Part shown: positions 20,988 through 31,548 of the stretch, in pieces
Layout: each line of letters opens with the position of its first letter
How positions within the stretch are numbered: position 1 is the first letter of the stretch
Origin: Phymorhynchus buccinoides
Taxonomy: Eukaryota; Mollusca; Gastropoda; Neogastropoda; Raphitomidae
DNA: 64,000 nt
NCBI GenBank assembly: GCA_017654935.2
Contig: CM065710.1
Location: forward strand, 24,272,591-24,336,590
Direction: 5' to 3'
Made by a program: the position numbers and the translations under genes
The notes under the pieces: model-generated
Told to the model about the DNA's origin: nothing
Seen by the model: only the letters and a program-made list of their open reading frames with translations
Database searches by the model: none

Positions 20988-21346
20988 ATTTTTCGGACTC
21001 TAAGGCGCACCCCCAAATTTGACACCAAATTCAGATTTGGTTATTGATATTTCTTACTATATCAAGCCTCCCAATAGTCCTGCAAAACAAGGGGTCCCAG
21101 GGACTCCTTCGCTTACAGTATAGAGGGTCCTAGAGGCAGGATAGAGGGTCCCAGTGCCATTGCGAATGCTAAAAATAATTTTTCTAGTGCATCCCTGGGA
21201 CCCCCTTCACATTCTTTTAGAGGGTCCTTGAGAATTTGAGTGCTATAGACCCTCAAATGGGGGTCCCTGGGAGCCCTGCTATATTAGTCATATTATAAGG
21301 CTTAGTGTGTGGGGGAAAATATCGCCTTATTGTCCGAAAAATAGGG
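20988..21346. mobile_element. CGGACTATAAGGCGCACC-type foldback MITE (interrupted)
   Basis: CATTTTTCGGACTCTAAGGC at the left is mirrored by GCCTTATTGTCCGAAAAAT at the right. A CAGGGCTCCCA-family element (21063-21278) is inserted in it. Further copies: 21660-21812, 31549-31618, 31621-32188, 40356-40754 and 49224-49397. Confidence 0.7.
21063..21278. mobile_element. CAGGGCTCCCA-family MITE, copy 1
   Basis: 216 bp with ends CAAGCCTCCCA and GGGAGCCCTG, flanked by CTATAT at 21057-21062 and 21279-21284. The interior has repeated GGGTCC(C/T)-rich motifs. Non-coding. Confidence 0.8.
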
Positions 21347-21371
21347 TAAATGTTAACAAATTGTGTGGCTC

Positions 21372-21431
21372 TACAGAGGGAGTACAGAGGATGGAACAGC
21401 TCTTCACCCTCACCGGCGATGATGTGGTAAG
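21372..21431 (+). pseudogene. Duplicate of exon 2 3' edge with splice donor
   Basis: CAGAGGATGGAACAGCTCTT ... CACCGGCGAT ... GTGGTAAG closely matches the end of exon 2. The donor-like GTAAG was split by a MITE, and TGGTAAG is repeated on the far side. Confidence 0.8.
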
Positions 21432-21649
21432 CAGGGCTCCCAGGGACCCCCATTTGGGGGTCTATGAAGTGCTAGCATTCTAAAGGACCCTCTAAATGAA
21501 TGTGCAGGGGGTCCCAGGGATGCACTAAAAAAAATATTTTTAGCATTCGCAATGCCACTGGGACCCTCTATCCCGCCTCTAGGACCCTCTATACTGTAAG
21601 CGAAGGAGTCCCTGGGACCCCTTCTTTTGCGGGACATTTGGGAGCCCTG
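21432..21649. mobile_element. CAGGGCTCCCA-family MITE, copy 2
   Basis: 218 bp, ends CAGGGCTCCCA and TGGGAGCCCTG, flanked by a perfect 7-bp duplication TGGTAAG (21425-21431, 21650-21656). Opposite orientation to copy 1. Confidence 0.85.
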
Positions 21650-21659
21650 TGGTAAGTAT

Positions 21660-21812
21660 CACATTTTTCGGACTGTAAAGTATAAGGCGCACCCCCAAAT
21701 TTGACACAAAATTCAGATTTTGTTATTCATATTTCTTACTATGATTATTAGTCATATTATAAGGCTTAGTCTGGGTGGGAAAATATCGCCTTATTGTCCA
21801 AAAAATAGGGTA
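21660..21812. mobile_element. CGGACTATAAGGCG-type MITE, second copy
   Basis: Shares TTCGGACT, AAGGCGCACCCCCAAATTTG and GCCTTATTGTCC blocks with 20988-21346 but lacks the inner MITE, so it shows the state before that insertion. Confidence 0.7.
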
Positions 21813-21825
21813 AATATTAACAAAC

Positions 21826-22444
21826 TGTAGCTCTACAGAGGAAGGAGTATGGAGGATGGAACAGCTCTTCACCGTCATCGGAGATGTTGTGGTAAGTGAA
21901 GATTAACAAACTAGCTCTACAGAGGAGGGAGTATGGAGGATGGAACAGCTCTTCACCGTCATCGGAGATGTTGTGGTAAGTGAAGATTAACAAACTGTAG
22001 CTCTACAGAGGAGGGAGTATGGAGGATGGAACAGCTCTTCACCGTCATCGGAGATGTTGTGGTAAGTGAAGATTAACAAACTGTAGCTCTACAGAGGAGG
22101 GAGTATAGAGGATGGAACAGCTCTTCACCGTCATCGGAGATGTTGTGGTAAGTGAAGATTAACAAACTGTAGCTCTACAGAGGAGGGAGTATAGAGGATG
22201 GAACAGCTCTTCACCGTCATCGGAGATGTGGTAAGTGAAGATTAGCAAACTGTAGCTCTACAGAGGAGGGAGTATAGAGGATGGAACAGCTCTTCACCCT
22301 CATCGGAGATGTGGTAAGTGAAGATTAACAAACTGTAGCTCTACAGAGGAAGGAGTATGGAGGATGGAACAGCTCTTCACCGTCATCGGAGATGTGGTAA
22401 GTGAAGATTAGCAAACTGTAGCTCTACAGAGGAGGGAGGATGGA
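21826..22444 (+). repeat. Exon-2-derived tandem array, sense half (about 7 units)
   Basis: Units of about 82-86 bp run AACAAACTGTAGCTCTACAG, then an exon-like block (GGATGGAACAGCTCTTCACC ... CGGAGATG), then GTAAGTGAAG. The exon-like block matches the end of exon 2 (RIEQLFTLTGD), so each unit carries a possible acceptor (CTCTACAG), about 53 nt of exon-like sequence and a consensus donor. The array lies in intron 2. Confidence 0.9.
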
Positions 22445-22454
22445 ACAGCTCTAC

Positions 22455-24740
22455 CATCCTCCATACTCCTTCCTCTGTAGAGCTACAGTTTGTTAATATT
22501 CACTTACCACAACATCTCCGATGACGGTGAAGAGCTGTTCCATCCTCTATACTCCCTCCTCTGTAGAGCTACAGTTTGTTAATCTTCACTTACCACATCT
22601 CCGATGACGGTGAAGAGCTGTTCCATCCTCTATACTCCCTCCTCTGTAGAGCTACAGTTTGTTAATATTCACTTACCACAACATCTCCGATGACGGTGAA
22701 GAGCTGTTCCATCCTCTATACTCCCTCCTCTGTAGAGCTACAGTTTGTTAATCTTCACTTACCACAACATCTCCGATGAGGGTGAAGAGCTGTTCCATCC
22801 TCTATACTCCCTCCTCTGTAGAGCTACAGTTTGTTAATATTCACTTACCACAACATCTCCAATGACGGTGAAGAGCTGTTCCATCCTCCATACTCCCTCC
22901 TCTGTAGAGCTACAGTTTGTTAATCTTCACTTACCACAACATCTCCGATGACGGTGAAGAGCTGTTCCATCCTCTATACTCCCTCCTCTGTAGAGCTACA
23001 GTTTGTTAATCTTCACTTACCACAACATCTCCGATGACGGTGAAGAGCTGTTCCATCCTCCATACTCCTTCCTCTGTAGAGCTACAGTTTGTTAATCTTC
23101 ACTTACCACAACATCTCCGATGACGGTGAAGAGCTGTTCCATCCTCCATACTCCTTCCTCTGTAGAGCTACAGTTTGTTAATCTTCACTTACCACAACAT
23201 CTCCGATGACGGTGAAGAGCTGTTCCATCCTCCATACTCCTTCCTCTGTAGAGCTACAGTTTGTTAATCTTCACTTACCACAACATCTCCGATGACGGTG
23301 AAGAGCTGTTCCATCCTCCATACTCCCTCCTCTGTAGAGCTACAGTTTGTTAATTTTCACTTACCACAACATCTCCGATGACGGTGAAGAGCTGTTCCAT
23401 CCTCCATACTCCTTCCTCTGTAGAGCTAGTTTGTTAATCTTCACTTACCACAACATCTCCGATGACTGTGAACAGCTGTTCCATCCTCCATACTCCCTCC
23501 TCTGTAGAGCTACAGTTTGTTAATCTTCACTTACCACATATCCGATGACGGTGAAGAGCTGTTCCATCCTCTATACTCCCTCCTCTGTAGAGCTACAGTT
23601 TGTTAATCTTCACTTACCACAACATCTCCGATGACGGTGAAGAGCTGTTCCATCCTCCATACTCCCTCCTCTGTAGAGCTACAGTTTGTTAATCTTCACT
23701 TACCACAACATCTCCGATGACGGTGAAGAGCTGTTCCATCCTCCATACTCCCTCCTCTGTAGAGCTACAGTTTGTTAATCTTCACTTACCACATCTTCGA
23801 TGACGGTGAAGAGCTGTTCCATCCTCCATACTCCTTCCTCTGTAGAGCTACAGTTTGTTAATCTTCACTTACCACAACATCTCCGATGACGGTGAAGAGC
23901 TGTTCCATCCTCCATACTCCCTCCTCTGTAGAGCTACAGTTTGTTAATCTTCACTTACCACAACATCTCCGATGACGGTGAAGAGCTGTTCCATCCTCCA
24001 TACTCCCTCCTCTGTAGAGCTACAGTTTGTTAATCTTCACTTACCACATCTCCGATGACGGTGAAGAGCTGTTCCATCCTCCATACTCCTTCCTCTGTAG
24101 AGCTACAGTTTGTTAATCTTCACTTACCACAACATCTCCGATGACGGTGAAGAGCTGTTCCATCCTCTATACTCCCTCCTCTGTAGAGCTACAGTTTGTT
24201 AATCTTCACTTACCACAACATCTCCGATGACGGTGAAGAGCTGTTCCATCCTCTATACTCCCTCCTCTGTAGAGCTACAGTTTGTTAATCTTCACTTACC
24301 ACAACATCTCCGATGAGGGTGAAGAGCTGTTCTATCCTCCATACTACCTCCTCTGTAGAGCTACAGTTTGTTAATCTTCACTTACCACAACATCTCCGAT
24401 GACGGTGAAGAGCTGTTCCATCCTCTATATTCCCTCCTCTGTAGAGCTACAGTTTGTTAATCTTCACTTACCACAACATCTCCGATGAGGGTGAAGAGCT
24501 GTTCTATCCTCCATACTCCCTCCTCTGTAGAGCTACAGTTTGTTAATCTTCACTTACCACAACATCTCCGATGACGGTGAAGAGCTGTTCCATCCTCCAT
24601 ACTCCTTCCTCTGTAGAGCTAGTTTGTTAATCTTCACTTACCACAACATCTCTGATGACGGTGAAGAGCTGTTCCATCCTCTATACTCCCTCCTCTGTAG
24701 AGCTAGTTTGTTAATCTTCACTTACCACAACATCTCCGAT
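22455..24740 (-). repeat. Exon-2-derived tandem array, antisense half (about 26 units)
   Basis: The same unit in reverse complement (CTTCACTTACCACAACATCT ... GGTGAAGAGCTGTTCCATCC ... CTGTAGAGCTAC) repeats about every 86 bp from 22455 to 24740. Units differ by a few substitutions and 3-4-bp indels. The junction with the sense half at 22440-22460 is head to head with almost no spacer. Confidence 0.9.
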
Positions 24741-24842
24741 TTGCAATGCCACTGGGACCCTCTATCCCGCCTCTAGGACCCTCTATGCTGCAAGTGAAGG
24801 AGTCCCTGGGACCCCCTGTTTTGCAGGACGATTGGGAGCCCT
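24741..24842. mobile_element. CAGGGCTCCCA-family MITE, half copy
   Basis: Starts abruptly at TTGCAATGCCACTGGGACCC and ends in GGGAGCCCT. It marks the end of the antisense array. The missing half suggests a rearrangement breakpoint. Confidence 0.7.
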
Positions 24843-24975
24843 TTAGTTACTTTTCTTTGCTTTGCAGACTAAGGAAACAAAAGGTCTGAATTTACTACCT
24901 TTTGATTTGTTTTGATTTCGGCAATGAAGCAACTGCGGCTACTGGAAACGTTTCAACGTATGTTTGTGGTGGCAG

Positions 24976-25126
24976 GAATCGGCCAAGGCTTTCTACGGGG
25001 CGGTCAAGGAGTGCCGCCATTTTGTGAAGCCCATCGCCGCCGTCTGCGAACGTCTGTCCACCCTTGATAATGATGGGACGCAGTTCCGCAGCGCCATTTT
25101 GCGCCTCGTGCAGGAAGACTACAAGG
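24976..25126 (+). CDS. MIF4G-domain protein, exon 3
   Basis: Acceptor TTTGTGGTGGCAG, donor GTAGGT. 151 nt, starts phase 0 and leaves one base. Encodes ESAKAFYGAVKECRHF ... FRSAILRLVQEDYK, amphipathic helices of the MIF4G fold. The F-R-x-x-(I/L)-L-x-x-(L/V)-Q-x-(D/E)-Y pattern matches the same helix in MIF4GD-type proteins. The polypyrimidine tract is weak. Confidence 0.85.
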
Positions 25127-25164
25127 GTAGGTGGGCCAGTTACAAAAAAAAACATTCAAATTTT

Positions 25165-25310
25165 TAAAAATAATAATAGTACATTTATATAGCGCTTTAC
25201 CTCAAAATTAATGAGCCCAAAGTGCTTTACAATCAATTATTCATCAACAAGTAGATAACAAAAATAGTATTTAAGAATGACACAAACCAGCAACAACGCA
25301 TATACAAAGC

Positions 25311-25320
<10 letters not shown>
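25165..25320 (-). repeat. Dispersed repeat with AAAGCGCTATATAAATGTAC tail
   Basis: Reverse complement of the 3' part of 35640-35870, including the TTATTATT tail and the TAAAGCGCTTTGGGCTCAT-type block. A shorter relative is at 53415-53500. The continuation at 25400-25500 (TCATTCAGTAAGCCATAGCA) also matches, so (CT)n and (CA)n tracts lie within the repeat. This resembles the 3' end of a LINE or SINE. Confidence 0.65.

Positions 25321-25398
<78 letters not shown>
25313..25398 (+). repeat. (CT)n microsatellite
   Basis: About 43 uninterrupted CT units. Confidence 0.97.
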
Positions 25399-25401
<3 letters not shown>

Positions 25402-25479
25402 ACACATACACACGCACACATATTTATCGACACCAACTCATTATTCATCTTTCATTCAGTAAGCCATAGCAGTTGCACG

Positions 25480-25735
25480 GATTGACCACATACACCAACA
25501 CACATACACAAACGTTAGTGGATGCACATACAAATACACTCGCACACAACGTACGCACACAGACAGACACACACACACATGCATACAGACACACACATAC
25601 ACATGCGTGCACACATAACCCACAAAAGCAAAACACACACAAGCACACACGCACGCATGTACGCACATATGCATGCTCACACACATACACATCACACTCA
25701 CTCACACACACACACACACACACAAAGACTCGGAC
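25480..25735 (+). repeat. Imperfect (CA)n-rich tract
   Basis: CA dinucleotides broken by TG/CG changes, opposite in orientation to a TG-rich tract in the related repeat at 35490-35600. Confidence 0.8.
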
Positions 25736-25844
25736 TCTCTCTCTCTAGTTCAATTGAGTCACACAGAAAATCCGCCTTGGCTTAAGGCTTTGCCAGACCA
25801 GGCTAGAACACCAAGGCTACATCAAAAAGTTATGCTTCATAGTT

Positions 25845-26035
25845 ATGCGTGGATTGTCTTTAGCCATGACAAGCTCCTAGCATAACATAAGTCTCCCAAA
25901 TCCCACGACATCGGAGTGTGGCTGCTCACACACGTGATGTTCTCAGCCCTAGCTGATGCATGTGTTCAAGTGCTTCGGCTGTTCAGATTATCCCTGGAGT
26001 CTTTTAGCCAGGGTACGACAACAACAACACACAGA
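25845..26035 (+). repeat. Dispersed repeat K, copy 1
   Basis: Contains GTTCAAGTGCTTCGGCTGTT and CTTTTAGCCAGGGTACGACA, also present at 30800-31020 (-) and 37555-37715 (+). Copies 1 and 2 share a CATGACAAGCTCCTAGCATA block at the other end. Class unknown. Confidence 0.65.
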
Positions 26036-27130
26036 AAATGGCGGAGTTTCTCCCTCAGATCGCATTATTTTTGGTCATTTTCTAAAGTTCGCCAAAAATC
26101 GAATGAACATCATACAAACATGCGACAAGCACCGAGTGATTGATAAATTAGTAATTTTTTGGAAACTTTTTACTTGGAACAAGTGAGCCGCGTAGATTTC
26201 ACAATGTAAGTAATGTGATAAAATGCGCTTCGTCAGGAGAACAAAAACGTTTTCACTCAACCGGCTAACAACTTTTTTATGCTCTTGATCTATTATCACA
26301 AAGCCAGTCAAGTTCTGACAGACTTGGTTTGTTATATAAATTTAAAAAATGTTTGTAAAAAGCATAATATCATCTATAAACACAAACATTTCATCCTTTA
26401 ATGTTTGATTAAAGTGAGTTATGTGGTCGCCGCCGTATTGGAATTAAGCAAATTCGAAGATGATAGTAGTTCATTTCAAAAAAGAATAAAATGAAAATAG
26501 GAGGGACCAGAGCCAGTCTAAGGGAAGCAACTGCAAGAAGAAGATCTGAGAATTCATAGGAACAGCAAGGTTTTTTCCCCTTATTGCTGAAATTGGTCAG
26601 GGAAAAACCCTTTGACGTGACTCCAAACGATTGGAACAGTGTGGGAAAGATGTCTCCAGTGTGACTCAATTGAGTTCACTCATTCGCATCGCAACGATTT
26701 TGAATTATTAAAAAAACTCGCAAATCACTCCAGCCATGCACACAAACAAAACGTACATAAACAAAAGGAGAAATGAAAGAAGATTACAGGTTTTTATTTC
26801 AGGTTTAGACATAGGGAAGTGGTAGATCAGACATTTTTGTATATAGACTTTAGACTTTATATAGAAAAACTCTCTACACCGATTGGTTCCCCCCACAACA
26901 AACCACTACAAAAACAAAGCCGGAGGTAAAATTGTGGTCTAAGGGAGTAAAGCGAGTTTAGAAGTAGCCAAGGTGCACACAGATTTACTTCCCTTGAAGC
27001 AAATGCATCGAATTGACAGCTATCCATTAATTCTGCATATGTTCTTGAATGAGTTAAACATTTTCCTAGAAAGAAAGAGAAAGAGTGAGAGATAAACTGA
27101 GGAGCGTTTGGGTTTCATTTTTTAGCCATC
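26036..27130. other. Intron sequence without recognised features
   Basis: AT-rich, with no exon, known MITE end or tandem repeat that I can support. Confidence 0.4.
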
Positions 27131-27139
27131 CTTCTATGT

Positions 27140-27440
27140 TTTCTTCTTCTTCAATCATTCAGTCTCCTGTCATATGAACGCAGATGTGTCATGCTGCCGT
27201 CATGCGCATTTAACTAAGAAATAGTTAGGCCCAGCATGTCCGTCTTCAGCTGAAGAAAATCTTTGAACAAATTTCTTGAACCAAGGTAGGAGAATGGACC
27301 AGAAAGGTAGTAGTAGATGACAGTAAGCCAAGGGAAAAGACAGAGTCAAAGAGAATGATAGATAAGAGGAAGTTGCAAGCACAGAACTTCCAGAATGTGG
27401 GGGAACTATTTGCACGAAAGACTGGGAGGCTTGTCATATG
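27140..27440 (-). repeat. Dispersed repeat G, near-full copy
   Basis: Read on the minus strand it runs from the AGTTCCCCCAC block through CTTTGACTCTGTC and CTTCAGCTGAAGACGGACAT to CATATGACAGGAGACTGAAT and a (GAA)n end. The A-rich GAAGAA tail suggests a retroposed SINE-like unit of about 310 bp. Confidence 0.65.
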
Positions 27441-27479
27441 ACAATGGATAATAAAATGTGAATTTGTTGAACAAATGTA

Positions 27480-27634
27480 CAGTGAAACCTCCCTATTAGG
27501 ACCTTGAAAAATCATCCAACATAAGTGGGAGGGAGTTGTCATAGGGAGGTAATTTTAATACTTACAAAGGAGGGCAATGTCTCGGAGAAGTAGTTCTTAA
27601 GTGGGAGGGAGTCTTAATAGGGAGGATCCACTGT
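27480..27634. mobile_element. pogo/Tigger-like MITE
   Basis: CAGTGAAACCTCCCTATTAG at the left and AATAGGGAGGATCCACTG at the right, flanked by TA on both sides. 155 bp, non-coding. Confidence 0.75.
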
Positions 27635-27639
27635 AGAAA

Positions 27640-28725
27640 TAACTTTTTTTTAAAATTCACAAGGTATTGATTTGATTTTTTTTACACATTTTATCGCAGA
27701 TTTTTTTCTAAGATACTGAACACATCCCCTCCCGTAATGAGTGCCGGATTTCACAAAATCTCATAAAAAGTTATGAATAGTGCATGGGTGCTACTATCTT
27801 CCGTATAAACGGAAATCCGTAAATTAAGTTTTCTGCTGAGACGGAAATTCCGTATTTAAAAAAAAATTTCCCCCAAAAAAAGTTGATCTGTTAACTGTGG
27901 TTGGGGGCATTTTGAATCTGGGTCTTCCAACCACCGGAAGTGAAAATACAACAACAAAAATGGCGTCCGAGTCATATTCACACATACTTATTTGAATTAA
28001 ATTCAACATTATCAGCATGAATTTTGTGTCATGAAAGCTACAAACTTCACAGAAAGGTAAGTTATATACAACTATATTTCAATTCACCAAATATTTATGA
28101 TGTTAAGCATATGAATATGTTAAAAATGTTGCTTAGAAAAACTCAATTGAGAGTCATGTTTGGATCCACTGACATCGTATTTCACTTATGATCTAATTAT
28201 TATCTTCTATTTGAACGGCTTTATAACTTTATAGTTGTGTTTCTGAAATGTCAGTAAAAATCTTAGTCATGAAAATATGATTTTAACCATAGATCTTTTG
28301 TATTTCTTGTAAAAAGGTAATGTGACTTGTCATGTCTCAGCAACTTATACAGTCACTTTACAAAGTGTCAACTGTCGTCTGCCAACAGAACTATGATATC
28401 AAATCGTAATCTGTTCCTCACCCATTCCCAGATTGCAGGAGAGCTATGGAAACCATCTCTGCAATTGCATTTTTGTTTCAGCTTCAGGGGGGCGTTTGCC
28501 CCCCTGAAACCCCCCAACTGTACCCTGCCAGGGGCCTGGGTGGCCCCTGGACCCCGGCCTTTCAGTATTTTTCATGTTGGGGGGTAGCGCCCATGATAAT
28601 GTGGAGTTGGGGAAATCCAAAACACTAAAAAAAAAGCAACAAAAAACGAACTTTCTGGGCATAACCCCTTCGTCCGGATAACACAAAAAAGAATGAAATT
28701 CCCTCCCTTTTTCTTTTCGGTGCAG
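27640..28725. other. Intron sequence, possible unclassified repeat
   Basis: No exon is seen. CAGCTTCAGGGGGGCGTTTG near 28480 resembles CAGCTTCAGGAGGCACAGCC at about 39330, hinting at a shared dispersed repeat. Confidence 0.35.
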
Positions 28726-28922
28726 ATCGTGCGCGGTTGAAGGAGTCGTCGAAGGATGAGTTTCTGAGCTGCCTGGCGCTGCTGTCTCACCTGTTTGTGC
28801 TGATGCGGCTGGCCAATGGGGAGCCCATGCAGGCCCTCATCGCGCCCCTCTACGACTGCCTGGAGATGATCATCATGGGCGACGTCATCGTCGATGGCGA
28901 GGCAGAGGTGTTCAACAACGCT
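28726..28922 (+). CDS. MIF4G-domain protein, exon 4
   Basis: Acceptor TTCTTTTCGGTGCAG, donor GTGAGT. 197 nt; the first two bases complete the Asp codon left open by exon 3 and the exon ends in phase 0. Encodes ARLKESSKDEFLSCLALLSH, FVLMRLANGEPMQALIAPLY and then DCLEMIIMGDVIVDGEAEVF. The order L-x-x-L-F-V-L...P-M-x-A-L-I-x-P-x-Y-D-C-L is the central helical pair seen in MIF4GD/CTIF proteins. This is the best-conserved part of the gene. Its 3' edge is amplified downstream. Confidence 0.9.
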
Positions 28923-28924
28923 GT

Positions 28925-29006
28925 GAGTGGTTTGATGATGATGGTGATGATGATGATGATGGTGACGATGATGATGATGTCTGGAGATGATGGTGATGAT
29001 GATGAT
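28925..29006 (+). repeat. (GATGAT)n-rich spacer
   Basis: GATGATGGTGATGATGATG runs link the exon 4 copies and supply probable recombination seeds. Confidence 0.8.
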
Positions 29007-29007
29007 G

Positions 29008-29253
29008 CCTGGAGATGATCATCATGGGCGATGTCATCGTCGATGGCGAGGCAGAGGTGTTCAACAACGCTGTGAGTGGTTTATTAGGTATTAGGTACTT
29101 TTATAGTCACAGAGGCGTCTCTGTGAAATTTGGGTTGCTTCCACCTGGAGAGCGCGTCGCTGCCAGAGACGCGCCACCCAATTTAAATTGTGACCAAATG
29201 ACAACTTTTTCTTTGCCACTGGGTTTAGCGTATGCTAAGTGCATGGGCACACG

Positions 29254-29284
<31 letters not shown>

Positions 29285-29850
29285 TCCATGTTCAGACCGT
29301 AAGGCCTAGTGCAAAGTGAGAGGAAAAATCCCCTGTACCCAGGTTCGAACTTGGGTTTACTTGACACGAGGCGAACGCGCTACCACTGTGCCACTCTACA
29401 CTAGTGATAATGATGATGGTGATGATGCCTGGAGATGACCATCATGGGCGATGTCATCGTCGATGGGGAGGCCGAGGTCTTCAACAATGCTGTTAGCGGT
29501 TTAGTGATGATGATGGTGATGATGCCTGGAGATGACCATCATGGGCGATGTCATCGTCGATGGGGAGGCTGAGGTCTTCAACAATGCTGTTAGCGGTTTA
29601 GTGATGATGATGATGATGATGCCTGGAGATGACCATCATGGGCGATGTCATCGTCGATGGGGAGGCCGAGGTCTTCAACAATGCTGTTAGCGGTTTAGTG
29701 ATGATGATGATGATGATGATGCCTGGAGATGACCATCATGGGCGATGTCATCGTCGATGGGGAGGCCGAGGTCTTCAACAATGCTGTTAGCGGTTTAGTG
29801 ATGATGATGATGATGATGATGCCTGGAGATGACCATCATGGGCGATATCA
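29008..29850 (+). repeat. Exon-4-derived tandem copies
   Basis: Blocks starting GCCTGGAGATGA(T/C)CATCAT and running through GTCATCGTCGATGG to TTCAACAA(C/T)GCTGT repeat at 29008, 29427, 29525, 29622, 29723 and, truncated, 29820. The first has the donor-like GTGAGTGG of the real exon; later ones have GTTAGCGG, which breaks the donor consensus. A SINE (29074-29402) splits copies 1 and 2. All copies start inside the exon, so none has its own acceptor. Confidence 0.9.
29074..29402 (-). mobile_element. tRNA-derived SINE, copy 2
   Basis: Minus-strand copy with box A/B-like head near 29350-29390, central GACGATAAACCGAGGTCCCG block near 29262, and TATTAGGTATTAGGTACTT tail at 29078. It is inserted between two exon-4 duplicates, so it postdates the first duplication. 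Confidence 0.85.
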
Positions 29851-29866
29851 AATTGACAGGGGCCAA

Positions 29867-30045
29867 AGGGTTCAATTTTAGTCACAATGTAAAAAGTTAA
29901 ATTTTAGTTGCAATGCAAAAGTTGAAATTTTAGTCACAATGCAAAAGGTGAAATTTTAGTCACAACGAAAAAAGGTGAAATTTGAGTTACAACGCAAAAG
30001 GTGAAATTTTAGTCACAATGCAAAGGGTTACATTTTTACCCGGCC
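29867..30045 (+). repeat. About 27-bp minisatellite (GTGAAATTTTAGTCACAATG)
   Basis: Six to seven imperfect units of TTTTAGTCACAATGCAAAAG. Confidence 0.85.
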
Positions 30046-30600
30046 AGAGGCCGAGGTATTGCGATCGGTCTGTGTATCGATTATCTTAAAAACTACTGTT
30101 TAGACTTTGATTAAAATTGGCAGAGTTGTAGACAGCTTAAAAAGGAAGCTTCCTTTCGTTAATCAACACCGTGCTGACCTTGACCTTGAAGTTTGACCGT
30201 GAAAACCGAAATTTCCTTCTTTGGGCTATGTAATTTTCCCCCAGCTTTATCTCGTGAACTAGTGAACAGAATCGCTTCAAATTTTGTGTGGTGGTGTACC
30301 ATGGTGCAAGGAAGTTTGTATAAAAGTTCAGCTGTATCTCGTGAACTACTGAACAGAATCGCTTCAAATTTTGGGCTATGTATTTTATGCGTTCTGTAAG
30401 GGTGGAAAGTGGTGTGTTTATTGGGGGGGGGGGGGGGAGAGGACATGGTGCAAGGAAGTTTGCATAAAAGTTCAGCTGTATCTCGTGAACTACTGAACAG
30501 AATCGCTTCAAATTTTGGGCTATGTATTTTATGCGTTCTGTAAGGGTGGAAAGTGGCGTGTTTATTGGGGGGGGGGGGGCAGGACATAACTCTGGCCGGG
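30040..30600 (-). repeat. Dispersed repeat with internal tandem duplication
   Basis: Carries the TGACCTTGAAGTTTGACC block of the 9930 and 41110 repeats. A segment TCAGCTGTATCTCGTGAACT ... TTTTATGCGTTCTGTAAGGG occurs twice (about 30328-30430 and 30472-30570), each followed by a poly-G run. Confidence 0.7.
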
Positions 30601-30799
30601 TTTGCATATTGTCACAATGCGTTGCTGCTGCTCAGCGATGCCCTTGTAATCACATTGTACTAATCATTGGTTTGCTGATTACACATTCTGCCGCAATTTT
30701 GTCATTTTTATTCAAATCTGTTGGGTCACACGTTAAAAACTTGACCTACAGTGTACAAATCAACTTGGTTTTAGGAGTAAGTGTTGGATTATGAAGTTG

Positions 30800-31020
30800 T
30801 TGTTGTCGTACCCTGGCTAAAAGACTCCAGGGATCACCCCAACAGCCGAAGCACTTGAACAGTATGGTACAAATGCACCAGCTTAGGGATGAGAACATTA
30901 CGTGTGTGACCGTTTTTGATTACCCTGCCACGTGGGCAGCCACGCTCCGACTTCGGAGGATTTTGGAGACTGATGATGTTATGCTAGGAGCTTGTCATGG
31001 CTAAAGACAATCCCCGCATA
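30800..31020 (-). repeat. Dispersed repeat K, copy 2
   Basis: Reverse-complement match to 25845-26035: TACCCTGGCTAAAAGACTCC and ATGCTAGGAGCTTGTCATGG. Confidence 0.7.
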
Positions 31021-31029
31021 TGAAAATCT

Positions 31030-31258
31030 GCTTAACGTCCTCCGGTCTGGAACAGACACATAATGGGACATTAGTAGATAAAAAGATGGTGGGAACGATC
31101 CTGGAGGCAGTGCCCGGAGGCAGTGCAACACCAGGAAAGTCCCGAATGTTTAACGTCCTCCGGTCTGGAACAGACACATAATGGGACATTAGTAGATAAA
31201 AAGATGGTGGGAACGATCCTGGAGGCAATGCCCGGAGGCAGTGCAACACCAGGAATTT
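31030..31258. repeat. Dispersed repeat F, two tandem units of about 117 bp
   Basis: AACGTCCTCCGGTCTGGAAC ... GCAGTGCAACACCAGGAA repeats twice. Single copies are at 19125-19260 and 58840-58945. Confidence 0.8.
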
Positions 31259-31430
31259 TTAGCAATACATATGTATATAAAGTGACCCCGCATAACTATG
31301 TAGAGCAGTTTTGTAACAATATTTTGATTTGCCTTGGTGTTCTGGCGTATGTCAATTGGTCTGAAACAGTCTTAAGCCAAAGCAAGAATTATGATGTATT
31401 AATAATATGTTTATTTTTCCATGTTTTCAG

Positions 31431-31522
31431 CTGCTGCTTATAGGGCGGGAGTTGCAAGATCACAATGACGAACGCATGCAGAATTTGTTGATTTCTGTTC
31501 GCACCAGAATTATTGAAAAGAA
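31431..31522 (+). CDS. MIF4G-domain protein, exon 5
   Basis: Acceptor TTTTTCCATGTTTTCAG, donor GTGAGTC. 92 nt, starts phase 0 and leaves two bases. Encodes LLLIGRELQDHNDERMQNLL then ISVRTRIIEK. The G-(R/E)-x-L-(Q/E)-x-x-N-x-x-R-M-(Q/D)-x-L pattern is the conserved helix of MIF4GD-type domains. Confidence 0.88.
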
Positions 31523-31548
31523 GTGAGTCATGTGTGTGTGAGTTCTGT

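Noticed and set aside
24895..25155. Minus-strand frame of 86 codons
   Set aside because: It is the antisense shadow of exon 3, which has splice sites and family similarity on the + strand.
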